Shown in pieces: positions 36,879 to 45,469 of a stretch of 64,000 nucleotides of DNA (position 1 is the first letter of the stretch; each line of letters begins with the position of its first letter). This DNA comes from Prevotella sp. (GTDB lineage: Bacteria; Bacteroidota; Bacteroidia; Bacteroidales; Muribaculaceae). Both the position numbers and the translations under genes were made by a program. The notes beneath the pieces were generated by a model that saw nothing but the letters and a program-made list of their open reading frames with translations, was not told the DNA's origin and did not search any database. The stretch lies in contig JAMPIK010000006.1 in assembly GCA_023662865.1 (NCBI GenBank), positions 22,719-86,718 on the forward strand, read 5' to 3'.

Positions 36879-37769
36879 TTATCTGCGTTTCAAGGCGAGT
36901 ATCTCGCCGGTTATCTGCCGAGTAAGGGCTTCGGCGCCTTTCGAGTTGAGATGTGATGCGTCCCAATACAGTGTAGTGTCGCTTAGATATGCCGCATCGT
37001 TAAAATGGTCTAACACAGGCACATTGTATCGAGACGTAATATTCCGCAACTCAGCCGACTGATCGCCCATATCGTTGTTGAAATAGGGAGAGATTACAAA
37101 GTACAGGTCAATCTTGTTTTGCTTGCAGAGCTTGATGAATTGTTCTACCTTAATGAGCTTAGCCGAGTCGGGAACCATCTTGGCATGGGGTTGGAAATCA
37201 ATTTTCAGTGTGCCGTTGAGGGGGGCATATCCGTTGAAAAACTTTTCGGTATTGTCCTGATCGGCCATATACTGTTTCATCTCGCCGTGGAAACGATAGG
37301 TTGCGCTGTGGAGCTTTATCCATTCCTTGACATCAAATTCCATAATTGCGTCGCTCACTATCGGGTCATGGAAATAGGGTTTGAGGCGTAAGATGTTTAC
37401 ATTCTTGCTGTTGGATTGCATCACATCGTATAGCGGTGTAATGTCGTATATTATCATTTTGGGAGTGTGGCGCGAGAGGATTTGTTTCAGACGCGGATAG
37501 AAGAATTCGATTCCCATACTGTTGTAGCCGCAGTTGAAGGCTGACATACCCAGTGAGTCGGTAAGTATGCGTGTGTCATAATGTCGGCGTGCACGGCTTG
37601 AACCGAAGACAAGCACATCGGCTTGAGTCTCATACACGGCGATATTGTCCAAACGGGTCATTCCGGCTTTCACATCGCGCCGATAGCTGCGCACCAAATA
37701 TCCGTATGAGATGTCTATACACACCACTATCAATATGAATATCAAAAGTTTGAGAGCAAATCTTTTCAT
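36879..37769 (-). CDS. SGNH-like O-acylation partner protein
   Basis: A 296-residue protein with one N-terminal membrane helix (MKRFALKLLIFILIVVCIDISYGYLV) and a domain facing the periplasm. The SGNH-type catalytic elements can be seen: VFGSSRARRHYD (nucleophile Ser) near residue 57 and DASHLNSKGAEAL (Asp and His) near residue 275. Similar proteins work with MBOAT transporters to place acyl groups on cell-envelope or extracellular glycans. The start ATG at 37769 lies at the border of a MITE; without the MITE it would overlap the stop of the MBOAT gene as TAATG. Confidence 0.85.
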   Translation of the reverse strand: MKRFALKLLIFILIVVCIDISYGYLVRSYRRDVKAGMTRLDNIAVYETQADVLVFGSSRARRHYDTRILTDSLGMSAFNCGYNSMGIEFFYPRLKQILSRHTPKMIIYDITPLYDVMQSNSKNVNILRLKPYFHDPIVSDAIMEFDVKEWIKLHSATYRFHGEMKQYMADQDNTEKFFNGYAPLNGTLKIDFQPHAKMVPDSAKLIKVEQFIKLCKQNKIDLYFVISPYFNNDMGDQSAELRNITSRYNVPVLDHFNDAAYLSDTTLYWDASHLNSKGAEALTRQITGEILALKRR

Positions 37770-37771
37770 TA

Positions 37772-38103
37772 GAGCTTGTTTAATAAAAAATGTGAATGTC
37801 AGGGCGGTGTATTTTTGAGCTAATTTGGCTTGTCTTGCAGGGAGCAATGCGAGCATTGTGACCGGAAAGACGAGTCAAATCAGCCAAAAAGACGCCGTGA
37901 TTTAACATTCTTACATAATTTATAAATTATCTTTTTACTTCATTAAGAGTCTTGTTTCCCAAAATTACCGTTTTGTCTCGCAGCTGCAACTCATCTATGA
38001 GCCTTTGGTTCAATCACATAGCCTGCTATTTCCCTTCACCTGCAGCCTCAAACCTGAGGCACATCTGCGACTCTGACGTTCACATTTTTTATTAAACAAG
38101 CTC
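37772..38103. mobile_element. 332-bp MITE with 31-32-base terminal inverted repeats and TTA target duplication
   Basis: The ends at 37771-37802 and 38073-38104 are inverted repeats of 32 bases with one mismatch. The element proper is flanked by TTA at 37769-37771 and at 38104-38106. No ORF is inside; there are inner inverted repeats (for example TTTGGCT/AGCCAAA and GCCTCA/TGAGGC). The TTA duplication and ends starting GAGC fit mobilisation by an IS5-family (IS1031-like, TNA target) transposase, which is inference. It splits the MBOAT-SGNH gene pair exactly at the stop/start junction and fills this whole 334-base gap. Confidence 0.9.
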
Positions 38104-39504
38104 TTAAAATCCGGAGTAAATAAATTGTTCGCCGTAAACGGCAAGAATCATGATGCAACCCATTATCACCGAGTAGCTTGTCCAGCGCAACAGTGTGTAC
38201 TTCGAGTCAAGCACCTGAAGATGCGTCCATTCAAACTCATCGGCAAGGTCTTTGAGTATAACCACACCGGCCAAAATAAGCGGAAGAGTAAGATCAACAG
38301 TATGCTTACCGGCTGAAGAAAACATTGCGTAGAATGTCTTGAGAGAGCTGTTGATGTCAGGGTGTGCAAAAAAGACCCATGCACAGGTTACTACAATGAA
38401 TGTAGCCACACACATGATTACGCCGAGCAAGGGGCGGGGCTTAAGCTTGTTCAAGCCAAAGCGCTTCTCCCCTATTTGCACGGCGCCGTGCATTCCTCCC
38501 CATAGAATGAATGTCCAGCTCGCACCGTGCCACAATCCGCTGACAAGGAATGTGATAAGTATATTCAGATATGAGCGCCACCTGCTGCAGCGGCTGCCAC
38601 CCAATGGTATATAGATATAATCCTTGAGCCAAATAGACAATGAGCGATGCCAACGATGCCAAAATTCTGTTACGGACTTGGACAGATACGGACGCTCAAA
38701 GTTATTGATAAGCTCGAATCCCAGCAGTTTTCCTATACCTACAGCCATATACGAATATCCGGCAAAATCGCAATAAATCTGCATGGAGTAAAGAAGCACC
38801 GCCGCAATAACGGTAGGTGAAGTGTAGGTAGTACTCTTCATCAACGGATTGGTAATCACATCGCCGATATTATCGGCCACCACTACTTTCATAAACATAC
38901 CCCAAAGCAGGAGTTTCAGACCTTGAGTTGCTCTTTCCGGATTAAAATTTCGCTGACCCTTAATTTGAGGCATGAGGTCTCCGACTTTGCTTATCGGGCC
39001 GGAAACTATTTGCGGAAAGAATGCAACAAACAGCATATAATCCAACAGATTTCGCTCTGCCGGGTGCTTTCCTTTCACCACATCTATGAAATAGCCGATA
39101 GCCTGCAGGGAGAAAAAGCTGATACCAATGGGAATGGCTAAATTCAATCCGGGAAGGTTTAAATTCATACCTCCCAGAGAGAACAGGCCGGTAAGGTTGA
39201 GGTTCAGAAAGTTATAGTATTTAAACGCTAACAAAGGCAATGCCGCGAGCACCACGGTGGTTACTGTCACGGCAGTACGTCTTCTTCTCTGAACGGCTAA
39301 GGCAGCGAGCCATGTTGCCAACGTAATACCGACAAGGACTAATGTGAGCACCTTGTTATAATACCAATACAAGGTATATGAAGCGAGAAGCAAAAAAAGA
39401 TTGGCCGGCCGATAAGAACGCCCTCCTCGAAACACCTCAATGGCTGTGTATATCAAAAATATAACGGGAAAAATCCACAAAAAGTCAAAAGAATTAACTA
39501 TCAT
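38104..39504 (-). CDS. MBOAT-family O-acyltransferase
   Basis: A 466-residue multi-pass membrane protein of the AlgI/DltB-like class. The conserved region LSIWLKDYIYIPLGGSR and the active-site histidine in LVSGLWHGASWTFILWGGMHG are present. It moves acyl groups across the inner membrane to modify exported polysaccharide or LPS. It is paired with the SGNH-like protein downstream, as in alginate or other glycan O-acetylation systems, but the glycan is not indicated by any neighbour. The stop codon TAA is itself the target-site duplication of the MITE. Confidence 0.92.
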   Translation of the reverse strand: MIVNSFDFLWIFPVIFLIYTAIEVFRGGRSYRPANLFLLLASYTLYWYYNKVLTLVLVGITLATWLAALAVQRRRRTAVTVTTVVLAALPLLAFKYYNFLNLNLTGLFSLGGMNLNLPGLNLAIPIGISFFSLQAIGYFIDVVKGKHPAERNLLDYMLFVAFFPQIVSGPISKVGDLMPQIKGQRNFNPERATQGLKLLLWGMFMKVVVADNIGDVITNPLMKSTTYTSPTVIAAVLLYSMQIYCDFAGYSYMAVGIGKLLGFELINNFERPYLSKSVTEFWHRWHRSLSIWLKDYIYIPLGGSRCSRWRSYLNILITFLVSGLWHGASWTFILWGGMHGAVQIGEKRFGLNKLKPRPLLGVIMCVATFIVVTCAWVFFAHPDINSSLKTFYAMFSSAGKHTVDLTLPLILAGVVILKDLADEFEWTHLQVLDSKYTLLRWTSYSVIMGCIMILAVYGEQFIYSGF

Positions 39505-39594
39505 CTCTATAATTAAAATGCAAAATTACATAATCCTATTGAATAAATCACAATTTGATTCCAAAAACATTTTGTGCAGACAGTGAATAATTTT

Positions 39595-39625
39595 TTTGCT
39601 ATGTAAAAAAAAAGATGTAATTTTG
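39595..39625 (+). promoter_or_regulatory. Promoter of metK
   Basis: TTTG at 39595-39598 and TAATTTTG at 39618-39625 are exactly 19 bases apart, a consensus Bacteroidetes promoter. Transcription would begin near 39630 and include the riboswitch. Confidence 0.8.
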
Positions 39626-39655
39626 CAGCAAATAAGGAAAGGGACACTTTCCCTT

Positions 39656-39712
39656 AGAGTGGACAAATTTGGCTGCTTGCAACCACTATAAACAATGCTA
39701 AAACTGCACACT
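39656..39712 (+). ncRNA. SAM-II-type riboswitch
   Basis: The layout matches the SAM-II H-type pseudoknot. Stem P1 is AGTGG (39658-39662) with CCACT (39683-39687). Its loop holds the ATTT stretch and ends CTTGCA. After P1 come ATAAACAA and the signature GCTAAAA (39697-39703). The second stem can form between GCTGCTTGCA in the loop and TGCTAAAACTGC, leaving the conserved unpaired U of GCU. The known aptamer with TTGCA-P1-GATAAATGTAGCTAAAA shows the same order of elements. SAM binding would turn down metK, whose product makes SAM. Confidence 0.83.
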
Positions 39713-39752
39713 TTTAAGGCGAACATTTTCGGTTTGTGATATATAAGTACGC

Positions 39753-39797
39753 ACGAAAGCATTGCACCGCAAGCATGCTTTCGTTTTATTTTTTATT
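39753..39797 (+). terminator. Terminator hairpin in the metK leader (riboswitch expression platform)
   Basis: ACGAAAGCAT (39753-39762) pairs with ATGCTTTCGT (39775-39784) around a 12-base loop and is followed by TTTATTTTTTATTT. It ends 10 bases before the metK ATG and after the aptamer, so SAM-dependent termination is the likely control mode. Confidence 0.82.
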
Positions 39798-39807
39798 TAA
39801 ACTGAAC

Positions 39808-41130
39808 ATGAGTTACTTATTCACTTCCGAGTCCGTTTCTGAAGGACACCCCGATAAAGTTGCCGACCAGATATCAGATGCGCTGCTCGACAATTTCCTC
39901 GCTCACGACCCCAAAAGCAAAGTTGCCATTGAAACCCTGTGCACTACCGGGCAGGTGGTTGTGGCCGGCGAGGTAAAGAGCGAGGCATATGTTGACATTC
40001 CGGCTGTGGTTCGTCAGGTAATCAACAAGATAGGCTACAACCGCGGCGCATACCGTTTTGACGGTGACAGCTGCGGCATTTTCAGCGCAGTACACGAACA
40101 AAGCCCGGATATAAATCAAGGCGTTGTGCGTGAGAGCGATGAAGAGCAGGGAGCCGGAGACCAAGGCATGATGTTCGGCTACGCTACCGATGAAACAGAC
40201 AATTACATGCCACTGACCCTTGAACTGGCTCACCGTTTCATGGTGGAATTGGCCAACATACGCCGCGAAGGCAAGCAGATGACGTATGAACGCAAAGGAA
40301 AGACTGTGTCATATCTGCGCCCGGACTCCAAAAGCCAGGTGACGGTGGAGTATGATGACGATGGCACTCCACTGCGCATTGACACTATCGTAATCTCTAC
40401 ACAGCACGATGAGTTCATACGCCCGGCAGATGACACCTCCGAGGCGGCTAAACAGGCTGAGTCAGAAATGCTTGAAATAATACGCCGCGATGTTGAAGAG
40501 GTTCTCATACCCCGTGTCAAAGCATCGTTGCCGGAACGTCTGCAAAAGCTTTTCGACACAAACTACAAGCTTCATGTCAACCCGACAGGCAAATTTGTGA
40601 TTGGCGGTCCTCACGGTGACACCGGCCTTACCGGACGCAAGATTATTGTGGACACTTACGGTGGTCGCGGTGCACACGGCGGCGGTGCATTCTCCGGCAA
40701 AGACCCTTCCAAGGTAGACCGTTCGGCAGCCTATGCCGCTCGCCACATTGCAAAAAACCTTGTAGCTGCCGGCGTGACGAAAGAGGCTCTCGTTCAGGTT
40801 TCGTACGCTATTGGAGTAGCCAAACCGGTGAATATTTTTGTCAATACTTATGGACGTTCATTGGTGCCGTATACTGATGCACAAATAGCCGCAAAGGTTG
40901 CCGAAATTTTCGATATGCGTCCTTACGCAATTGAGAAACGTCTCGGTCTGCGCGCTCCCATTTACAGCGAGACAGCAAGTTACGGCCACATGGGACGCAC
41001 TCCCCTCACTGTGACAAAGAGCTTTGAGTCTTCCTACGAGAAAGGACACCCCATTACCCAAACAGTCGAGCTCTTCGCTTGGGAGAAACTCGACATGGTT
41101 CCGGCCGTAAAAAAAGCTTTCGGACTGTAA
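39808..41130 (+). CDS. metK: S-adenosylmethionine synthetase
   Basis: Makes S-adenosylmethionine from ATP and methionine. The ATG at 39808 gives [21 protein letters not shown], the standard start, and 440 residues, slightly longer than E. coli MetK, as is usual in Bacteroidetes. Signatures [12 protein letters not shown] and [22 protein letters not shown] are present. The open frame extends 24 codons upstream, but those codons lie in the terminator. Expression is probably controlled by the SAM-II-type riboswitch. Confidence 0.98.
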   Translation: MSYLFTSESVSEGHPDKVADQISDALLDNFLAHDPKSKVAIETLCTTGQVVVAGEVKSEAYVDIPAVVRQVINKIGYNRGAYRFDGDSCGIFSAVHEQSPDINQGVVRESDEEQGAGDQGMMFGYATDETDNYMPLTLELAHRFMVELANIRREGKQMTYERKGKTVSYLRPDSKSQVTVEYDDDGTPLRIDTIVISTQHDEFIRPADDTSEAAKQAESEMLEIIRRDVEEVLIPRVKASLPERLQKLFDTNYKLHVNPTGKFVIGGPHGDTGLTGRKIIVDTYGGRGAHGGGAFSGKDPSKVDRSAAYAARHIAKNLVAAGVTKEALVQVSYAIGVAKPVNIFVNTYGRSLVPYTDAQIAAKVAEIFDMRPYAIEKRLGLRAPIYSETASYGHMGRTPLTVTKSFESSYEKGHPITQTVELFAWEKLDMVPAVKKAFGL

Positions 41131-41159
41131 TATAACCTTCTTTAACAACTTTTATATTT

Positions 41160-41200
41160 CCATAGTGTTATAACATAAACAAATCTTATTAACACTATGG
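41160..41200 (+). promoter_or_regulatory. Inverted repeat enclosing the start codon of the HdeD-like gene
   Basis: Two perfect 11-base arms, CCATAGTGTTA (41160-41170) and TAACACTATGG (41190-41200), are separated by 19 bases. The right arm contains the ATG at 41197-41199, so in the mRNA the start codon would be paired. It may be a translational switch or a protein-binding site; there is no T-tract behind it. Confidence 0.55.
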
Positions 41201-41769
41201 GAACTATTTCTGAATTAAAAGGAAGACTCCACCGGCTGTGGTGGATTCCATTGCTCACCGGCTTGTTGAGTATCGCATTGGGCGTTTGGTGCTTCTGCTC
41301 TCCCCAAACCTCGCTGCCGATTTTCGCAATATGTTTTTCTGTTATACTCGTTGTAGCCGGAGTGCTTAACTTGAGCTATGCGCTCACTAACCGGGCTGTA
41401 AACACCAACTGGGGTTGGTCTCTCGCGCTTGGCATACTGGAGCTGATATGCGGTATCTGGCTATACTGCATGCCCACTTTCCAACTGACAGCCGTATTCG
41501 TCTATGCAGTAGGCTTCTGGCTGATTTTTGCAGCGATAAACTCTATCAGTGAATCGCTTACGCTTGCTCGCTTCGGTTGGGGTTGGTCTGTGTTTATGGT
41601 TATCTTGCTGGTTGTGACAATCATTTTCGGTTTCTTCTTCATTACCGACCCGTTGTTCGGAATGGAAGCCGGCTGGTTGTGGATTGGCATATCGTTCATC
41701 ACTTTCGGTATTTACAGACTGAGTCTGGCCTTCATGCTCAATTCCATCAACACCAAAGTAAAGGAATGA
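41197..41769 (+). CDS. HdeD-family (DUF308) membrane protein
   Basis: A 190-residue inner-membrane protein with six hydrophobic segments and the internally repeated pattern seen in HdeD/DUF308 proteins (GLLSIALGVWCFCSP, then LALGILELICGIWLYCMP, then VVTIIFGFFFITDP). HdeD is linked to acid resistance in E. coli; other members are uncharacterised. It lies 66 bases downstream of metK on the same strand, and an inverted repeat covers its start codon. It converges on comEC. Confidence 0.8.
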   Translation: MGTISELKGRLHRLWWIPLLTGLLSIALGVWCFCSPQTSLPIFAICFSVILVVAGVLNLSYALTNRAVNTNWGWSLALGILELICGIWLYCMPTFQLTAVFVYAVGFWLIFAAINSISESLTLARFGWGWSVFMVILLVVTIIFGFFFITDPLFGMEAGWLWIGISFITFGIYRLSLAFMLNSINTKVKE

Positions 41770-41790
41770 CAAAAGTTGTTATACCTCTTA

Positions 41791-43746
41791 TTAAGGGAGT
41801 TTGCGCCACTCGTACGCAGACTCCCTTAAACTGTGACACGGAACCTTCAGCTCATTGCATTTGGCAGATATTTCATCTTGTATATTGGAATAGGCTCTTG
41901 CTGAAAGCACTACACATCGGGGGTGTATCCGGGCAATCAAAGCTTCAATATCCCCTTTGAAGTTTTTTCCTATTATCAGGATATGTTCTTTTTCGGGGAC
42001 ATCGGGCAATATGTCAACCTCTGTGTCGATATAAATTCCCGACTCGCCTTGTACTTCAATGTAAGATACACTCCCGTCTTTGAGGGCAACTGATTTCGTT
42101 TTACCGTTTATACGCGTATACACACTCAGGCCATAGTAATCAGTAGGTATGGCGGTAATCGCCTCGGAAGCCTCGGCCGGCATATAAATCAAGGATACGA
42201 GTAAGGCCGTATAAGCTCCGGCGGTGAAACATTTGCGTGACATACTTGCGCGACAAACAGTGTAAAGCAATCCCAGTGCAGCTACAATTGCCAATCCGAC
42301 AGCCATCTTCGGCAATGGCGAGGTTTGAAAGGGATCTGTATAGGCGGCAATCGTATGAACCCCTCCGGCAAGTAGGGAATATGCCGAGTCCAAGGCATCG
42401 CGCAGCCACACGATATCCATACCAAGTCCGGTGGTGAGAAGGAAAACCAATACAAAGAATATAAAAGCCGGCAACAGTGGCACTATAAGCAGGTTTACCG
42501 GTAAGGAAATTAAGGGCAAGCTCCTGAAACATACTGCCAACAGAGGCCATGAAACAAGCATACAGACCGCCGGCACAGCTATGGCTATCAGCAGTTTATT
42601 CTTTAATGTGCCTTGTTTCACCTTGATGTTAATCTCCCGGACGGCTACCACAATGGCAATTGAACACAGGAAACTTAGTTGAAAGCCTATGCCGAACAAG
42701 GCGCGGGGAGTGAACAGAAGTATGACACAGGCGGCTACCGACAATGCGTTTACAGCACTGTGTGGTCGCTGCAGCAATTTGGCTCCAATAAGGCACAAGC
42801 CCATAATTACGGCTCTCACTACCGTCGCACCGAGCCCCACCACCACTGCAAACAGAGCTATGCCGACGGCCATGAGTATCCACCGGAGGTTATACAATCC
42901 GCAAAGGTTAAGCGGCAACAGTATCCACCCTAAAATCATGAGTATGATGCCGACATGCAAACCGCTTAATGACAGTATATGCGACAGTCCGATATCAGCG
43001 AAATCCGCTTTGAGTATTGCGGACAACTCAGACCTGTCGCCAAGAATCAATGCGTTTATAAAACTTTTGGTTTCGCGGCTCAATGAGGTATCTTCTACAA
43101 AGAGGCTTAGCCGGTCGCGCAAACCGGTTGCCCGAGTTGTCAGGTCGTCTGAACTACCGATAATCTCAATAGTACCGACAAGCACATTGCTTTGATAGTC
43201 TACACCGTAGGCATATAGCCTCACGGCATATTGAGAACTTTGCTCCACTCTCCTTAGATTTGCTCTGTATCGGATTATATCTCCGGGCTTTACTACCGTG
43301 GCGGCTGTATGCAGCAATGCTTTTACGGGAGTTATGCTGACAGCTGTACCCGTGTCATTGGCAAGCCGGGTGATTTCCACGGTCAATACATCGCCCGAAG
43401 TCGTATACAGGACATCTCTTACTATCGCCGTGTTATACGGATAATTTTCAATGTTGGCCGGGGCTGTTTGAGTGTTGCGCAGCAATATGTTTCCGGCAAT
43501 AAAAAACATCGGCAATACAATTAGCCATACCGAGTTCTGACACTTGTATTGCAAGGAGAGACGCTTTGCTTTGTCTTTGATGAAAAAAGGATATAAACTT
43601 AACACAACACCGAGCAACAGCCCCCCCGCTGCGATATATACGGGAAGCCGACAGTCGAAATAACGGCCTGATAAAATGCCGAGGGCAAGCACACATGCCG
43701 GCATGACAAACGGTGTTGCGGCCATGTCAGACAGAATCTGCTTCAT
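41791..43746 (-). CDS. ComEC/Rec2-family DNA-uptake channel protein
   Basis: A 651-residue multi-pass membrane protein. The N-terminal part has a DUF4131-like soluble region (residues ~90-190) and the competence domain LSHILSLSGLHVGIILMILGW, the hallmark of ComEC. About ten membrane helices follow. The C-terminal ~110 residues lack the metallo-beta-lactamase motif HxHxDH of full-length ComEC, as I recall for many Bacteroidetes members. It is 3 bases behind the NlpC/P60 gene. DNA uptake is the family function; natural competence has not been shown by anything here. Confidence 0.88.
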   Translation of the reverse strand: MKQILSDMAATPFVMPACVLALGILSGRYFDCRLPVYIAAGGLLLGVVLSLYPFFIKDKAKRLSLQYKCQNSVWLIVLPMFFIAGNILLRNTQTAPANIENYPYNTAIVRDVLYTTSGDVLTVEITRLANDTGTAVSITPVKALLHTAATVVKPGDIIRYRANLRRVEQSSQYAVRLYAYGVDYQSNVLVGTIEIIGSSDDLTTRATGLRDRLSLFVEDTSLSRETKSFINALILGDRSELSAILKADFADIGLSHILSLSGLHVGIILMILGWILLPLNLCGLYNLRWILMAVGIALFAVVVGLGATVVRAVIMGLCLIGAKLLQRPHSAVNALSVAACVILLFTPRALFGIGFQLSFLCSIAIVVAVREINIKVKQGTLKNKLLIAIAVPAVCMLVSWPLLAVCFRSLPLISLPVNLLIVPLLPAFIFFVLVFLLTTGLGMDIVWLRDALDSAYSLLAGGVHTIAAYTDPFQTSPLPKMAVGLAIVAALGLLYTVCRASMSRKCFTAGAYTALLVSLIYMPAEASEAITAIPTDYYGLSVYTRINGKTKSVALKDGSVSYIEVQGESGIYIDTEVDILPDVPEKEHILIIGKNFKGDIEALIARIHPRCVVLSARAYSNIQDEISAKCNELKVPCHSLRESAYEWRKLP

Positions 43747-43749
43747 GGG

Positions 43750-44322
43750 CTATCTTTTTACACCGGGCACACGCCCGAACCCCTTTATCCGTCTGCCCCA
43801 CCACGGGCTATTCAGGGGTGTGACTATAACGCCCTTGCTTGATGAGGAATGTATAAACACCTCCGAGTTAAGGAGCAAACCTACATGGCTCACCTTGTCC
43901 GGGTCGGAGCCGGTTGCGAAAAACACGAGATCGCAAGGCCCGGCCTTACTTTGCTTCAGGTTTTTGCAAAAATCAGCCTGCTGTGCGGAATTGCGCGGAA
44001 GCTTTATGTCTGTCACATCTAAAAAAACTCTCAATATCAAGCCGGAGCAATCTGTTCCCTTCCCCTTCTCCGCTCCTCCATACTTATACGGAGTGCCCTG
44101 CCAGGAGCATACCTCTTTTATAATCTTTTCCTGAACTTTGCTCAAATGCCGTCCGTTGATATAATCAGAGGCTTTGAAGCGGGTTTGAGAAGCTGTAAAA
44201 GATGAAGCCGGTGTCTTTGCATTGTGCTTATGGGTAGAGCAACTGCCCCCCATACCCAATACAATGAGCGTTAGTAATATTATAAAGTTTTGTTTAAACC
44301 TATTGATTGACGATTTCTTCAA
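43750..44322 (-). CDS. NlpC/P60 (C40) cell-wall peptidase, lipoprotein
   Basis: A 190-residue peptidoglycan endopeptidase. The N-terminus has a hydrophobic signal and lipobox GGSC (Cys near residue 29). The NlpC/P60 catalytic residues are Cys in GTDCSGLILRVF, His in VSHVGLLL and a second His in FIHSSSSKG. The open frame begins with TTG at 44322, giving MKKSSINRF; no ATG suits the signal peptide. A consensus -7 box TAATTTTG (44334-44327) lies only 5 bases upstream, so the transcript may be leaderless. It precedes comEC by 3 bases. Confidence 0.9.
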   Translation of the reverse strand: MKKSSINRFKQNFIILLTLIVLGMGGSCSTHKHNAKTPASSFTASQTRFKASDYINGRHLSKVQEKIIKEVCSWQGTPYKYGGAEKGKGTDCSGLILRVFLDVTDIKLPRNSAQQADFCKNLKQSKAGPCDLVFFATGSDPDKVSHVGLLLNSEVFIHSSSSKGVIVTPLNSPWWGRRIKGFGRVPGVKR

Positions 44323-44362
44323 AGCTCAAAATTAGAGTGTAGCAAATTTTCTGATGCAAAAA

Positions 44363-44391
44363 TAGCTATTAATTTCAAAATATTAGCTATT
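44363..44391. repeat. Twin TAGCTATT sites in a divergent promoter region
   Basis: TAGCTATT occurs at 44363-44370 and 44384-44391, 21 bases apart, or two helical turns. The first copy lies inside the self-complementary AATAGCTATT. They sit between two divergent genes (NlpC/P60 and antiporter), a place suited to a shared regulator. Confidence 0.4.
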
Positions 44392-44416
44392 TTCGCTTAA
44401 TAAAAAAGCATTGATT

Positions 44417-45391
44417 ATGATTTTGGATACAGGATTATTAATAATCGGGCTGACACTTATACTTGTTGGTGCCAATTATATGACTGACGGTGCCGCCGCA
44501 TTGGCCAAACGTTTTGGTATGTCAGATTTTATTGTAGGTTTGACAGTAGTCTCCATGATGACCTCCGCCCCGGAGCTGGTCGTGTCTATAATGAGCTCTG
44601 TCAATGCCTCGGCCGAAATGGCTATTGGCAATATAGTTGGCTCAAATATCTTCAATATACTTATTATTGTGGGAGTAGTCGCTCTGATTAGTCCGATTAA
44701 AGTAGGCAAAGGGCTGTTGATAAACGAACTGCCACTTGTTATTTTATCATCGGTCGTGCTTTTGATAATGGGGAATGCCCCCATGCTTGACGGCGGTGCA
44801 CACATACTTACACGCGTTGACGGATTGATATTGCTCTTGTTCTTCATCATCTTCATGCGCTATACCATCAGTTCTGCAAAGAAGACACATACTCCCGATG
44901 ATGCAATGCAAGAGAATGCGGAAAACACCAAACAGTTACCATTGTTTAAGTCAATAATATTTTTGCTTGGAGGCCTTGCGGCGCTTGTGTTCGGGGGTCA
45001 GTGGTTCGTAAACGGCGCGAGCGGCCTTGCACGTTCATTAGGTTGGAGCGAGGCCCTCATAGGTCTGACGATTTTGGCTGCCGGAACTTCTCTGCCGGAA
45101 CTTGCCACATCGGTTGTCGCCGCACGCAAAGGATTGTCAGGCATGTGTATAGGCAACGTTATCGGGTCAAACATATTTAATATTTTCTTCGTACTCGGCA
45201 TCACTGCCTCCATATCACCGCTTGATTTCGGCTCTATCGGCAACATTGACTTGCTCACACTGCTCGGAGCCTCGGTACTCTTTTGGATAGTAAGCCGTTA
45301 CTATAAAGACAAGACTATCAGTCGCGCAGAGGGAGGGCTGATGGTAGCCCTGTATGTAGGGTACATACTACTGCTCTATTCGCAGATATAA
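44417..45391 (+). CDS. Calcium/sodium antiporter (CaCA family, YrbG-like)
   Basis: A 324-residue inner-membrane exchanger with ten helices. The two alpha-repeats that form the ion-binding site are clear: [21 protein letters not shown] near residue 38 and [21 protein letters not shown] near residue 216, each with the essential acidic residue in PEL. The ATG at 44417 is preferred to an in-frame TTG two codons earlier. Transcribed away from the NlpC/P60 gene, it ends at a bidirectional terminator. The ion pair is assumed from the family. Confidence 0.92.
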   Translation: MILDTGLLIIGLTLILVGANYMTDGAAALAKRFGMSDFIVGLTVVSMMTSAPELVVSIMSSVNASAEMAIGNIVGSNIFNILIIVGVVALISPIKVGKGLLINELPLVILSSVVLLIMGNAPMLDGGAHILTRVDGLILLLFFIIFMRYTISSAKKTHTPDDAMQENAENTKQLPLFKSIIFLLGGLAALVFGGQWFVNGASGLARSLGWSEALIGLTILAAGTSLPELATSVVAARKGLSGMCIGNVIGSNIFNIFFVLGITASISPLDFGSIGNIDLLTLLGASVLFWIVSRYYKDKTISRAEGGLMVALYVGYILLLYSQI

Positions 45392-45415
45392 AATCTAACT
45401 GCTATATATGAAACG

Positions 45416-45445
45416 TCCCCCGGATAGTTTTCTCTAACCGGGGGA
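45416..45445. terminator. Bidirectional terminator between the antiporter and M13 peptidase genes
   Basis: TCCCCCGG (45416-45423) pairs with CCGGGGGA (45438-45445) around a 14-base loop in a 78-base gap between convergent genes; T/A-rich sequence follows. Confidence 0.8.
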
Positions 45446-45469
45446 TAATTTATTGATTGTTAATTATGA

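Larger units (their letters stand above)
39505..39807 (+). other. metK upstream region: promoter, riboswitch and terminator
   Basis: This 303-base gap between two divergent genes holds the metK promoter (39595-39625), a small hairpin GGAAAG/CTTTCC near 39636-39652, a SAM-II-type aptamer (39656-39712) and a terminator-like hairpin (39753-39797) that ends just before the metK start codon. No ORF is credible. Confidence 0.75.

Noticed and set aside
37860..38060. A small gene inside the 332-bp element
   Set aside because: No open frame of useful length with a credible start; the region is built of inverted repeats.
39656..39712. S-box (SAM-I) riboswitch for metK
   Set aside because: None of the long conserved S-box segments is present; the short pseudoknot pattern of SAM-II fits instead.
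41791..43746. ComEC as truncated by mutation because it lacks the C-terminal metallo-beta-lactamase domain
   Set aside because: The frame is intact and ends with its own C-terminal stretch; shorter ComEC forms are common in Bacteroidetes as far as I recall.
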